A stretch of 64,000 nucleotides of DNA from Saccharomyces uvarum (GCA_947243795.1 OX365941.1:709077-773076); one strand, 5' to 3'. Shown: positions 10,564-20,921, counted from the first letter of the stretch. Notes: generated by a model not told the origin, from the letters alone. A program made the numbers and translations.

Positions 10564-11847
10564 TCATTGGTCCCCATCAATACCGTATATAACACCTTGA
10601 TATTTGGCGAAATCCGTTCCGTTCGGGAACTTATGCATGGACAGTTTGCTCAATTGGCAGAAGGATAAAAGCATCAACAGACTTTGACCGCCTGTGGTGG
10701 TGAAAATGGAGAATCTTGGCATCCCCAGTTCGTCAGCAAGCGTGGTCAATGAATACTGCTGCTGTGAGGATTGTTGCAATTGAGGGTTTTTGAATTCTTG
10801 AATTATTTTGTACACCAGGTTCAAGTCGTAAAAGTTCGGCATGTACTGGTGGACCCACCACTCGAAATCTTCCTTGTTGTTGGGCATGGCGTCGTTCATC
10901 AGGATGTTGATCAGGAAGCCCAGATCGTATGCCGCGTGGTATGTGATCCAAGTGACGGAATTGTCCATCATCAAGCCAGAATCCATAAGTAGTTGCGAGA
11001 ACTCGAATATGTCGATACCGGAGTTTTCGTGTTTCTCAAAATTGATACCTGACTTTCTGAGCAAGTCTAATGACTCTGTAGACATCATTTCCTTTTTTGG
11101 ATCGAATGCAAAATTGAATTGCCATGTGGATGGGCCGTTGTCGGGCTTGTTACCATTGGCATCACTTAGGGAAAGTCCGAGTTGTATTGGGTTTAGAAAA
11201 TCTACGTTGGCTCTCATTGTTTGGTAGTGGTAGTCAACCTTCGATCTGAAAGTACCAATGGGCCTGGCCAAGGTGCCCACGAACTCAGTGCTGATGGATA
11301 CATGGTTATATTGGGAGACTAGCTGTCTTATAACGGCGAATTCGCTATAGAGGTTGGACTTCCAGACGTCACGAACGAACAGGTAATTTGGGGGTGGTAA
11401 AAATATTGGAGGCATACTTTGGTTTGTCAAATGTTTGGGCAACTGGGACGCCAAGGTACGATTGAGCCCCATTCCCTGCTGCTGCTGCTGCTGCTGCTGT
11501 TGTTGTTGGAGGACGTTCAGTCCGGGCGGCAAACTAGACACTGATACAGGCGTTCCTATAGTAAATGGCTGTTGTTGCTGTTGGTGCTGTTGGTGCTGCT
11601 GCTGCGTCAACAGCGGGTCGCCCTTCTGTTTCAAAAGGTAGGCATTATTCATTTCCTGACTCACAGAGCCGTTCATTGTATTTACAGGCATCCCTTGAGG
11701 AAACATTCTGGCTCTATTGACCTGTGGCGAATACACCTGTGGCCCCATGTTCTGCTGTTGCTGCTGTTGCTCTGGAGCCTGTCTTTGAGAAAAGAACTGC
11801 TCGCCTCCCACAGCTAGTACCCTCGGTTGTACGTTCATAGATTGCAT
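10564..11847 (-). CDS. POP2: CCR4-NOT deadenylase subunit Pop2/Caf1
   Basis: RNase D-like 3'-5' exonuclease subunit of the CCR4-NOT complex; it shortens poly(A) tails and tethers Ccr4. The start at 11847 (MQSMNVQPRV) gives 427 residues; S. cerevisiae has about 433. The N-terminal third is rich in glutamine tracts of varying length (CAG/CAA runs near 11480-11510 and 11570-11610). The nuclease domain starts near residue 155 (LFVRDVWKSNLYSEF). As in S. cerevisiae Pop2, the first DEDD residue is replaced: ISTEF has S186 and E188 where most Caf1 proteins have D-x-E. YHAAYDLGF supplies an Asp and TTGGQSLL a Gln instead of the last Asp. The longer open frame upstream begins at GTG and is not used. 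Confidence 0.96.
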   Translation of the reverse strand: MQSMNVQPRVLAVGGEQFFSQRQAPEQQQQQQNMGPQVYSPQVNRARMFPQGMPVNTMNGSVSQEMNNAYLLKQKGDPLLTQQQHQQHQQQQQPFTIGTPVSVSSLPPGLNVLQQQQQQQQQQQGMGLNRTLASQLPKHLTNQSMPPIFLPPPNYLFVRDVWKSNLYSEFAVIRQLVSQYNHVSISTEFVGTLARPIGTFRSKVDYHYQTMRANVDFLNPIQLGLSLSDANGNKPDNGPSTWQFNFAFDPKKEMMSTESLDLLRKSGINFEKHENSGIDIFEFSQLLMDSGLMMDNSVTWITYHAAYDLGFLINILMNDAMPNNKEDFEWWVHQYMPNFYDLNLVYKIIQEFKNPQLQQSSQQQYSLTTLADELGMPRFSIFTTTGGQSLLMLLSFCQLSKLSMHKFPNGTDFAKYQGVIYGIDGDQ

Positions 11848-12326
11848 ACTCTTTCTTGTTCCTTTACGACTATATAAAAACGAGATGACTTTTATGAAAC
11901 ACTCGAAGAAAATCTCCACTGACTAAAAAAAAAACTCTGGCAAGTGAATAAGCTACCGAACCCTTGTTTGGCCATCCTTTGATACTCTCACTATACTATT
12001 ATTGAAAAGACTTGATAGAGAGAAAATGACATACAAGTGAAAAAAAAATAGTGAGAGACGGGTAAGCGAAAATACCGTGAGGAATGACCAATATACCGAT
12101 ATTTATCTTCCTGCATATATGGATGGAGAGAATGGTATTGCGATTGTACTTTAAATTTCTATTGGAATATTATACTTACAAACTAAATACCTATCTATAT
12201 TATTTCCCCCCAGAATGTTTGCTGCCAAAATAAATAAGAACGAGAAAAACGAACAAAAAAAGAAAAGAAAAAAAAATCACGAGTAATCTTTAATTGATAT
12301 TATACACCGGTTGTTTGTTTTCGCCT
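11848..12326. other. Intergenic NOG2-POP2
   Basis: 479 bases with the POP2 promoter and NOG2 3' end. A-rich tracts are present (for example near 12040 and 12260). Nothing else is recognised. Confidence 0.5.
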
Positions 12327-13016
12327 TTATGCTGTCTCTTCAACCTTCTCCTCCTTGGGCTTAGCTTCATCCTCCTTTGGTTTGGATTCCTCCTTGGGTT
12401 TAGCTCCCTCGGATTTCTCAGGTGGAACAACGAACCAAGGAATCTTACCTCTGTTGAAATCGTTCAAGATTAGTTTGGAAACACTACACTCGTCGGGCTC
12501 ACCACCCTTCAGTAGTCTACCTTGCTTTCTTGCTAAAATTTCAATGAAATCCGTGGCATCCTTCCATCCAGAGATCTCGTAGGTTCTTTCCAAATGCTTT
12601 ACCTGACAACGCTTCAAAACACCTGGAATGTACTGTTCTGGATGGGTGACGTGCTCGACTCTGACGACACCTCTGAATAGAATGTCTTCTTCAGAGTCCT
12701 TGCTGGAAGGTGGCACGATACCGGGACAATCGATCAGGAAGATTCTCTTCATCAGAGTAATATATTGCCAGACTTTAGTTTCACCAGGAATTGGAGCCAC
12801 TTGACACACCTTTTTCTTTCTTAAGGTGTTGATGACAGATGATTTACCTGTGTTTGGGTATCCGATGAACCCTACAGAGATTTGCTTTCTTTCAGTATGC
12901 AGTTGGGAGAATTGACGCAGCAATTGGATTAATGAACCCTTACCGAAAGAATTGGTAATGGATGCATGGAACGCCAAAGTTGGACGGTCCTTAGATAGAT
13001 GTTTGACCCAAGCTGC
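12327..13016 (-). CDS. NOG2: NOG2 exon 2 (60S assembly GTPase, C-terminal part)
   Basis: Second exon of Nog2, a nucleolar/nuclear GTPase that binds pre-60S particles and is released before export. The exon opens after ATAG at 13017-13020 and reads [10 protein letters not shown], in phase with exon 1. It carries the P-loop GYPNTGKSS (about residues 322-330 of the joined protein) and DCPG. With NKCD in exon 1 lying before the P-loop, the G motifs are circularly permuted (G4 before G1 and G3), as expected for the YlqF/Nog2 group. The joined protein is about 499 residues, a little longer than the 486 of S. cerevisiae because of a Lys/Glu/Pro-repeat tail. Confidence 0.94.
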   Translation of the reverse strand, partial: AAWVKHLSKDRPTLAFHASITNSFGKGSLIQLLRQFSQLHTERKQISVGFIGYPNTGKSSVINTLRKKKVCQVAPIPGETKVWQYITLMKRIFLIDCPGIVPPSSKDSEEDILFRGVVRVEHVTHPEQYIPGVLKRCQVKHLERTYEISGWKDATDFIEILARKQGRLLKGGEPDECSVSKLILNDFNRGKIPWFVVPPEKSEGAKPKEESKPKEDEAKPKEEKVEETA

Positions 13017-13549
13017 CTATTCGTAAAATTAAATTTGAAAAAAAAATAAACTTTGTTAGTAATGGAACTTTGTTTCATGAAAAGAAAACTTTTCCCCAAG
13101 AAATTGTAATGGGACAGATATGCGAAATATTGATTGTTTGAAATGCGATTTGAATTGAAAAAAAAATACAAGATAAAAAATTGTGAGGATCTTTACTACG
13201 AACTATTGTACGGATATCTGGGAAACAAATCTCAAATAACAAAAGCTCAACTCATAAGATCCTCGCTGCTCTAAAAGCGAAGGTGTACCTTCAAAACAAA
13301 GGTTGTCCTTCTAAATTTATCCAAAAGGCTTCCTCAGAACGAGGAAATATGGATAAGCGAACAGTATTACTCTTCCAAAACAGTAACAGACACTTCTGTA
13401 GATAAAGTTGTTCTAGAACGAACAAAGAAGCACCCTGACAAAAAGGTTTGGTAAACAATTCATACGCAATCAAAAAAAAAAAAAATTCATCTCTCATATA
13501 ATTATCCTCTTGGTAAAAAAAATCAAAAAAAAAAAAAATTTCAACATAC
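13017..13549 (-). other. NOG2 intron
   Basis: 533-base intron. The 5' splice site is the consensus GTATGT (13544-13549), the branch site is TACTAAC (13055-13061) and the 3' splice site ends ATAG (13017). The intron falls between complete codons after residue 270. Most of it is occupied by the snR191 snoRNA. Confidence 0.92.
13179..13452 (-). ncRNA. snR191: H/ACA snoRNA snR191 (intron-encoded)
   Basis: In S. cerevisiae the NOG2 intron hosts snR191, which guides two neighbouring pseudouridines in 25S rRNA. Read on the minus strand here, an H box AGAGCA (near 13264-13269) is followed by a 3' hairpin whose lower stem is nine perfect pairs (GAGGATCTT with AAGATCCTC), then ACA at 13182-13184 exactly three bases before the proposed end at 13179. 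A 5' hairpin precedes the H box. The 3' end is well supported; the 5' end is placed from the remembered ~274-base length and may be off by 10-20 bases. Confidence 0.8.
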
Positions 13550-14359
13550 TGCAACCCAAGTGGGTACCAAATCACACTTATTAAGGACATAAATCAAATG
13601 TTTATGCGGCGTTTCCTTCTTCATATACTCTTCCACGGATTTACAACGTGTCCCCAATGGATCTCTTGCGTCCAGGACGTGTATCACCACATCAGAAGAA
13701 TCAATGACTTTGTACAATTCGTTCCAGATACGTTTGGATTGACCCTTGCTGAAAATGGCTTCTTTAGCAGTGGCTGTCCACCCCTCTTCTTTATCTTCCT
13801 GTTTCCCCATCAGCCCCAGTGTGGCGTCCAAGACTTGCTTTTCCTCGTACTTGACAAATTCCTCATCTGTGGTCTTGACCAAGTCCTCCAGATTGGACGC
13901 AGCAAGACGTGGCCTTTTTCTTTGGGATTTGGGCCCGAATGCATCAGCATAACTCTCGGTGTCCAGGATTCTAGCCTTTGGTGATTCGTCTGTGTCCTTC
14001 TCTTCCAATAGTGACATAGGAAGCTTGTTTCTCCTCAAAAGAACCTGGTATGTGTCCTTTTCGGTCTCACCCAACGCACTTCTGAAATGTTGTAAGGCAT
14101 CCTGGGATATCACCCTAGTGTTACCGAACCAACGGCGATCTGGCTGAACTCTCGCATCCGGTATCGTCGCGTCTTGAAAAGAAGCTGCTCTGATCAGGTT
14201 ACCTTTCTTGTTTCTGATCTCCTTCCCACTGGTGTACATGTTCAGAAACTTGACTCTCTTGGAGTCTCTGTAGAAATTTTCACCCTTCACACGTATATTA
14301 CCATCTTTGGTGCTACCTTCACGAGTACGTCTCGATTTCTCTTTCTTAGCGGTACCCAT
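13550..14359 (-). CDS. NOG2: NOG2 exon 1 (60S assembly GTPase, N-terminal part)
   Basis: First exon, 270 codons, from the ATG at 14359 ([15 protein letters not shown]) to TWVA before the GTATGT donor. It contains the basic nucleolar N-terminus, the NGP1-type N-terminal region, and the G4 motif NKCDLVPTW at about residues 260-268. An unspliced reading would stop two codons into the intron, so splicing is needed for a functional protein. It is divergently placed to nothing; ESF2, another ribosome-synthesis gene, lies upstream on the same strand. Confidence 0.95.
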
Positions 14360-14613
14360 TGTATGTTTTTTTCCTGTAGTTGCTCACTAATATTACGCAA
14401 CTTCGTTATAACTCAATAAATCTCGAACAGCAATACTCGAAGGGAAAAAAATCTACTAGTTCTAACTATCCTATATATCCTACTCTACTTTATACGCCCA
14501 AAAAAGAAGAAAAGTGAAAAAAATTTTCAAGTGAAAATTTTTTGCGATGAGCATCGGAAATAAACGTGCTAAATGACAGATTTTGTATATATATTATTTA
14601 TTTCTATTTTATA

Positions 14614-15558
14614 CTACAGTAAGCTAGTCAGGACGTTGCCCAGGGCTTGAGATTTCGACGGCTGCTGCTTAATGTCGGTGGGGGCATTGGCACGGTTGGT
14701 TTCCACGCGACGCTGCTTGAACTCTCTGCGGGGGTGGGAATCCGCGGATTCCTCTTCTTGGCCAGCACGTTTCCTGGATTTCTTGATGTTCTGTATCATC
14801 TTACTCTGCTCCACATTTCTGATGAAGTCGGCGTTCAGCTTGTTGGCCTGTGAGATTTCCATTTCCAGCTTAGCCTGTCTGATATCGTTTTCACGGGCAA
14901 TTTGTTCGGTTAGATCAGCCCATTTGAAGCCAGGGAGGTACTTCACATTCAGGATATCATCGTGGTAGAAGGTACCCTTCTTACCACCAATGATGTTCCC
15001 GTTCAGCGTCTCCGCACACAGCTTGGCGTTTCTTTTCCGGATGAACTCAGCCCATCCTTCCTCGTATTTGTTTTTCTTGTTACCGCCCCCTTTCACTCTC
15101 TGCTTATACTTCTGATCGTCCTCTCTCTTTAGAAACAGTCTATCTATCTCACCAAAACGAGTTAATATTTGTCTCATCTTGGCAGGCTTCATGTAAGGTG
15201 GGATACTGGAAAAGTACACTACACCGGTTTTGTGCTTGGACCTCTTGTCAGCCTTTGATTTAACCAATTGCCTTAATTTTTCTGTCTTTAGATCTTCTAG
15301 AGAGATGGGCAAAGGTTGCTCTTTTTCATCTTCAGCCACTTGATCTTGCTTTTGTTCGAGTTTGTCCTCGTTCTGTTGTTCGTGTTCTGGTTCTTGTTCA
15401 GATTCTGGTTCGCCCTCACTTTCGACCTCGTCTACCTTCTTACTGAATACATCGTCCTTGCTGGAAACTTTTCTTTTGGTCTGAAGCAAGACGTTGTTCT
15501 GGTCGTTTTCTTCATCAGAGGAAAAGTCCTCGAAATCATTGTTTGCTTTATCACTCAT
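14614..15558 (-). CDS. ESF2: 18S rRNA processing factor Esf2
   Basis: Nucleolar SSU-processome protein, an RRM protein that binds U3 snoRNP pre-rRNA and stimulates the helicase Dbp8, needed for early cleavages toward 18S rRNA. It has 314 residues (about 316 in S. cerevisiae). The first 90 residues are acidic with Glu/Gln repeats (SEGEPESEQEPEHEQQ). The RRM-like domain follows from KTGVVYFSSIPPYMKP through ILTRFGEIDRLFLKRE to GWAEFIRKRNAKLCAE. A coiled, charged segment and a basic tail end the protein. The ATG at 15558 opens the conserved DFEDFSSDEE start. Confidence 0.95.
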   Translation of the reverse strand: MSDKANNDFEDFSSDEENDQNNVLLQTKRKVSSKDDVFSKKVDEVESEGEPESEQEPEHEQQNEDKLEQKQDQVAEDEKEQPLPISLEDLKTEKLRQLVKSKADKRSKHKTGVVYFSSIPPYMKPAKMRQILTRFGEIDRLFLKREDDQKYKQRVKGGGNKKNKYEEGWAEFIRKRNAKLCAETLNGNIIGGKKGTFYHDDILNVKYLPGFKWADLTEQIARENDIRQAKLEMEISQANKLNADFIRNVEQSKMIQNIKKSRKRAGQEEESADSHPRREFKQRRVETNRANAPTDIKQQPSKSQALGNVLTSLL

Positions 15559-15817
15559 AGCGTAAACTCCTACTCCCTTGTGCTATCTAAAACTGCTGCC
15601 TTTGTGCTCACAATATGGTGATGAGCAAGCCTGTGAGATTGAAATTTTTTATATTTGAAATTTTCGGAAGGTTTACTTTCGCACTGTGAAGAAAAGTTGC
15701 CTTTAACAGAGTAATACATATTAACAGATAATGGTGTAGCAAACTTCTTCCCACCATCACCCTTAGAAAGGATATTGCTCTACTCCAACGACACCGCAGC
15801 TATGCTTATACCAAAAA
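15559..15817. promoter_or_regulatory. Divergent promoter between ESF2 and SIR1-like gene
   Basis: 259 bases between divergent starts. An A/T-rich block (GAAATTTTTTATATTTGAAATTTTC, in part, near 15642-15665) lies on the ESF2 side. No defined factor site is claimed. Confidence 0.45.
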
Positions 15818-17584
15818 ATGCATTTTTTTGTGAATCAAAAGATAGCTTTAATTGATGGCTGGCTGGTCGATCAAGGTTTATCTTGTTTAATACACCCGTC
15901 TACTCTGGTCGATAACAGAATCGTAACTGAGCAGCAGTTCGAGGACTTGATTGATCGTGGTTTGAAGAATTGGAATCCTTTGTTCATACCTGAATCGGAT
16001 TTGTACTGTGAAGACTCTAGTGAGCTATTTCAATACGTCAGTACCGAATCTCATACTTTTTATGAATTATCCAATGGTTCAATCAGACACTCAAATTCCA
16101 TCAAAAAGCAGAATTCAGGACACGATGGACTGAAAAAGTTTTCCCTAAATTGTCATTCTCTTACTTTGGCCGATGGTAGAGACGTCTACATACACCGTCA
16201 TATGGGCGGAGAGAATGATCTCAAGAGATGCTTGAATACTGACCTCGTTTTACAGAGCAAATACTACACCGCAACTGCCTTTGATAACAGGTCCTTTATC
16301 GAAATTGAAGGATTTCTGATAGACTTGAAGTCTCACAACTTTTGCTCTCTCTTTGATATTGAATTTCAAAAGGAAATATCTGCGGCAGTGTGGCTAGGTT
16401 TACGAAGTATATCATTTGCTAGCATGTTCGAGAAACTGCAAATTTCAGATTTGAATTACTGGCTTACAGACTGCAAATCCCTGTTTTATGTTATGCATGA
16501 GAACGTGTACGTTAATTTTCAGAAAAAAGAACAAGGCAGCTACATGTGCAAAATGTGTGAGAGGGAAGTCGCCTCTAATATGGCACTTCCAATATCCACA
16601 GTTGTGAATGGCGCTGAAGTTGTTAAGTTTATCGTACTTTCGGAAAAAATCCAAGATTACGGTCCAAGCTTACATGATCTCGAACGGCCCTTGGAGAAAG
16701 AATCCTTTTCAATGGACAGTAAACTATATCAACATTATCCCTTGATGGGACGAGATTATTTTGATCCTGATGAAGAAGTAGAAGCTCCTCATATTATGTA
16801 CGTTCCCGCTCGAGAAATCTGGCAGCTGCCTACCAATGCCATGCAGGATGTCTTAGAATCTAAAGTTTACCATTTCGGGATACCCAAGTATACACAGAAT
16901 CTTTACAATACGTTATTAGAAAGAATGCTACAAAGGGGCCAATGGAAAATTAAAAAGATCAAAGAAATAATAGCGTATGACCCCGAGTTAGCGAACTTAC
17001 TTGTCCCTGTACTCCCTGAATATGAAAAATTGCATAAAGAAGCAGTTCTAATGAGTATGAAAACTGGGTTAGGTAGATTCACCAAGCAAGTCTGTAATGA
17101 TGTCAAAAATAAAGACGGAGAAGTGATACCCAATATCAAAATTATGGAAAGACTACTAATTGATATCAAAGAGGGGGTCATGGTGAGCCCGAAGGAAGCC
17201 AAATACAGATTTGAGGATAACATCACGTCCAAGTATAATCTCTTGGATTGGAGTATATTCATTCTTAGGGAGCCACCAATCGAAATCTTCTCAAGCAATT
17301 TGTTCGATGGAGTTCAAACAAAACGTGTGCATGATATTGGGACGAAGCTTAGCGGTAGACGATATGTTATTTTAAATTTTGGAAAATTTGGAACCATATA
17401 TTTATACGAGGGAAATGGCAGCATGCAACCGTTTATAAAAGAACCATTGGTCATTAATAAAGCCAAATCTCCCAAAATTCAGTTCTACATTTCGGAACTA
17501 AACAATTTATTAAATATTCCTGAACACTTGTCAAATTTTGATACGCTGTTGAAAGCCATTAACGAGGCCAGTTTCCAGAACTAG
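15818..17584 (+). CDS. Sir1-family silencing protein (KOS-type paralogue)
   Basis: 588-residue protein recognised as a relative of Sir1, which binds Orc1 and recruits Sir4 to silent mating-type loci. Three copies of the Sir1 repeat signature are visible: IALIDGWLVD at residues 9-18, FIEIEGFLID at 160-169, and KIMERLLIDI at 441-450; S. cerevisiae Sir1 as I remember it has LAVIDGWLVD, IIIEGFLLYL and LVADGFLIDL at matching places. The last copy continues as NLLDWSIFILREPPIEIF and ends GTIYLYEGNG, matching the ORC-interacting region. A CxxC pair lies at residues 244-247. The frame is full length with no stop. S. cerevisiae has no gene between ESF2 and tRNA-Leu. Sir1 relatives (KOS genes) are described in the S. 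bayanus/uvarum group and pre-duplication yeasts; I cannot say which KOS this is. Confidence 0.82.
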   Translation: MHFFVNQKIALIDGWLVDQGLSCLIHPSTLVDNRIVTEQQFEDLIDRGLKNWNPLFIPESDLYCEDSSELFQYVSTESHTFYELSNGSIRHSNSIKKQNSGHDGLKKFSLNCHSLTLADGRDVYIHRHMGGENDLKRCLNTDLVLQSKYYTATAFDNRSFIEIEGFLIDLKSHNFCSLFDIEFQKEISAAVWLGLRSISFASMFEKLQISDLNYWLTDCKSLFYVMHENVYVNFQKKEQGSYMCKMCEREVASNMALPISTVVNGAEVVKFIVLSEKIQDYGPSLHDLERPLEKESFSMDSKLYQHYPLMGRDYFDPDEEVEAPHIMYVPAREIWQLPTNAMQDVLESKVYHFGIPKYTQNLYNTLLERMLQRGQWKIKKIKEIIAYDPELANLLVPVLPEYEKLHKEAVLMSMKTGLGRFTKQVCNDVKNKDGEVIPNIKIMERLLIDIKEGVMVSPKEAKYRFEDNITSKYNLLDWSIFILREPPIEIFSSNLFDGVQTKRVHDIGTKLSGRRYVILNFGKFGTIYLYEGNGSMQPFIKEPLVINKAKSPKIQFYISELNNLLNIPEHLSNFDTLLKAINEASFQN

Positions 17585-17866
17585 TCGGATTAAGGATAGA
17601 GTTCGTTACCACAAGTCTTACTCCGTGATGTGAAAAGTACGGTGGCAAGGTTTCATCAAAGATTTATGCATTTATTTTTATTTCTTTATACAGACTATAG
17701 GCAATGACTAAGTATAGATTATAGCGCGGGTTTGACTCAAATCTGCAAGATTCGCATTCATTGCATGAAAAATATAACTATTATAGCAACTCTTGCATGA
17801 GAAATTATTTCAATTTGCATATCCTTTTGAAATGATACCACAGTGTGGTGATATTCAAAAATATAA

Positions 17867-17950
17867 TGAAGGATGCGAGGTTCGAACTCGCGCGGACAAC
17901 CGTCCAACAGATCTTAAGTCTGCCGCCTTAGACCACTCGGCCAACCCTCC
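17867..17950 (-). tRNA. tL(UAA): tRNA-Leu (anticodon UAA)
   Basis: 84-base type II tRNA without intron. It starts GGAGGGTTGGCCGAGTGG, has anticodon TAA in the loop GACTTAAGATC, a long variable arm, the T-loop GTTCGAAC and ends ATCCTTCA with a 7-bp acceptor stem. The same tRNA lies beside ESF2 in S. cerevisiae. Confidence 0.97.
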
Positions 17951-18144
17951 ATAGATTTATAGATAATTACTGCTTTGCAGAGTAATCTAGTCCTTATAAA
18001 AGGCTTTGAGGTACAATTCAACTATTAACTATGCAGTCAACTGTTAGTGTTGGAGCATGTTGATAATTAGTAGTTTAGCAAGTAGTAATAATTGAGAGTA
18101 TCCAGTTCTTTTTTGAATATATAAGAGAGGTATATTGTTGGTAT
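17951..18144. repeat. Possible LTR fragment beside the tRNA
   Basis: A TGTTGGA start at 18048, typical of Ty1/Ty2/Ty4 LTR ends, is followed by AT-rich sequence for about 95 bases up to the delta remnant. The fragment is too short to assign to a family. Confidence 0.3.
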
Positions 18145-18470
18145 TGACCATTAAAGTTGTATGATGATCTTTGGGATTCCATTGTTTCTTAATGTTATAA
18201 TATTACGTATATATATTATACGTAATATTCTCCTCATGGATTTAGGAATTCACAAAAAGGAATCTGCAATTCTGCATAATATTTTAGATGATTCTGATCC
18301 TCTTTTATATGTTATCATTCATTGGTCCTATTACAACATCAATCCTTGCGCTTCAGCTTCCATTAATGTTGATGACAGTTTGAATCTTATCTTACTAGTG
18401 CAATTTATTTCTTCTTTTAACACCATATATAATGGTATTAGATGGATGATGGTTGAATTTTCTTCCAACA
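18145..18470 (-). repeat. Degenerate Ty1/Ty2 delta LTR
   Basis: Read on the minus strand this begins TGTTGGAAGAAAATTC and contains the delta landmarks in order: a GAAGCTGAAGCGCAAGGATTG stretch (in part), AATGTATAATAGG-like sequence, GAATTCCTAAATCC and GGAATCCC. The internal end is worn, so the right boundary (18470) is firm and the left is approximate. It lies about 200 bases from tRNA-Leu, the usual Ty1 integration zone. A 107-codon open frame inside it is chance. Confidence 0.8.
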
Positions 18471-20921
18471 GATTAAGCTCTTAGTAAAGAGAAAATTTAC
18501 AAAATGAGAGGTTTCAATCAATATTTAAAGATCACGATTAACTGCAGTATTGGGAAACCAGTCGCTACTGGCCAAGTACGTTATTCAAAGGGCTCATTAC
18601 TAGTTTCAATGCTCTATTGCGATTAATGATCTGCAATAAAGAGGAACTTAATAAACAGTTTTCGAATTTTTCAAGCTTCAATGTTTTATGTCACATTTGT
18701 GGTGTGCGCCTTTTGTCTCGCCTCGTCAAGGCAAAGGGCTGCTAAAAATAAAAAAATTTCTAGTAATAAGTTCGAAAAAGGGTTCAACAGGGTTCAATAA
18801 TGCTACTGTTGCTAGTCCCTGATACATCGACTTGAAGTCTATTATAATCTTAGAAGTATTCAGCCTCAAACCAAATTAGTCCTTCCAGGGGAACAGCTGA
18901 GTCGAAACTTCCTTATTCATTATACGAAATGGTTCGCTCAAAACCACTTGTGATTCTTTTCGTTGCATTCATGGCGCTAGAACTTTTGAATATTCTAACT
19001 TAACTCTGATTGTGTTGAAGCGCCTCCAGTCTGGGATTATTATTCTATCCATAAACGCATTTAAGCCATACTTTTCCTATCTATTATACGAAATAGCTCA
19101 CTTTAAATCAGTTGTATTTACTTCCGTGACATTTCATGATTTTGGTTTTATTGTTGGTAATCTTTCATGGAAAACATTTAGTGTTCTATTTTATAAATTA
19201 ATCTTTATTTTGAGGGCATATTCGGTGCACTAGGTAACTTCAAGAAGCCAATCTCTGATGAACATTTCCCAACAAAGCTTTTACTGGAGGTATCACATGT
19301 AAACCAGGCAAGGGGGGGAAGAGAATGAAGAGCTATCATATATAACATGAACCAATACTTGTTTAATATTGATCTATGGAATACTCCGTACTATTCTTAT
19401 TGTGGTTGGAATTGTATCGCTTATGGTTAAACGTTCTTGCGGGGATGAATTTCGACGTACACTGGCTTTCAACAACTAGCCATGTTATCGATGCACAGTC
19501 GGAAGAACCAACCACTCGTACGTCTAACGATAAGGACGGAACTTTTACCTTTATACCCGCCCGAAGTTCCAATTGTGCCTATTCAAAGCAGCTGTGATCG
19601 AACAGGGATATTGAAGAAGGTAATATCCAGACACTGATTTAGTTTGAAATATGAACGGCTTTTGTTTATTCTAATATACTAGCGTGTAGCGCTAGTAGTA
19701 ATGTAAAAGAAAAGACAGTTCTGAAGATCACTGAGGAGAACTACATATGCTTATACGCATGAACTTATCTAGAACTCTCCTCGTGGTACTTGTTCCCACC
19801 TCAATACGCGGTGGTTAGTTATGAAAAGTTTATATCTCTTCGCTATAAAATCAATGGTGGTACTACTTGGTTCTGGAGGTAAGGTGTTTTATGGTTAGAC
19901 ACATGCGTTTTCCTGCTAATTATGGAGACTCATTTACGTTATCAAGTCATTTTGATATTTGCATGCACCTAGATCATGGAGTATGAAATTTATACGGATT
20001 GGCCGAGTTGAAGTCGTTTCAGCTAGGATACTTCACAATCATTGCAAGCCACCGGACAAAACAAGACGTAGAACGCAATCTCAGGAGAACTGTGGCAGCA
20101 CTTAACTCAACATTGGCTTTCGATATTCTGTTTTCCAACGTGGAGCAGGATTGAGCATAGTTGTCGTTTCAGGTGGCATTCGTAAAGTACCACCAGAATT
20201 CCGGGAAGGCCCACTACCTACTAACCACGAGAACCAACTATACGCTATCCAATCCACTGTAGGTAAGGCAACTATCACCACACTCACGCAAATGCTTATC
20301 TTGCGTTATTTAGGCTTGGTCTGTTCCGGGCGCAGACTTGTCGTTCAAGACAAGGTATTTTCTGATGCCTTGCACGATTCTCTAGACAGGCGCCTTTTCT
20401 GCTAGTAGTGTAGACCTGACGGGATACGACTCCAAACACTCATGGCAGATGTTTTTAATCTGGGGAATGGCAAAGCTCCGATTTTTGCCTAGCAACCGTT
20501 TAGCGCCAAGGCTTAGACGGTGGCCTCTGAACGAGGGTCCGACCAAATTTGGTTTTGGCTTTATTGCAATGCCAAATATGGACATACTACAGGCACATCA
20601 AAGGGTTCATTCAAAGTGCCTCCCCTATAAGGCACATTCTTCCGTTCTGCACATACGAAAGTGTATAGACAATACAAAGTGTGCCTTCATGTACGAGATC
20701 TGCTGAAGGCGCATCGTTCAAGAACAGCAGTATCTCCATAGTGACAAATATTGTGGGATATGAAATAGAAACTTGCGAACTCGATTGGGCAGTAGCTGGT
20801 CGGGAACGCCATATAAATAGGGTGGCCTTGATCAGCTATATTTGAGATTGTGCCTTCATTCTCTTCTTTCCTACTAAGCTAATATCATCACTAAACAACA
20901 ACTCAAAAACAAACAACTACA
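18471..20921. other. Gene-poor insert between tRNA-Leu and PAU gene
   Basis: About 2.4 kb with no convincing gene. A diverged direct repeat of some 60 bases is visible: ATTATACGAAATGGTTCGCTC near 18919 and ATTATACGAAATAGCTCACTT near 19083 share a long pattern of matches. The distal 200 bases are the PAU promoter, with ATATAAATAG at about 20812 and TCGTTCA near 20714, which resembles the anaerobic/Upc2-type elements of PAU and DAN genes. Short open frames elsewhere have no homology I recognise. Confidence 0.45.

Noticed and set aside
10841-11227. 128-codon frame antisense to POP2
   Set aside because: It is inside the conserved nuclease domain of POP2 and no family match is seen.
18161-18484. 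107-codon frame on the plus strand near tRNA-Leu
   Set aside because: It lies on a decayed delta LTR, which explains the sequence.
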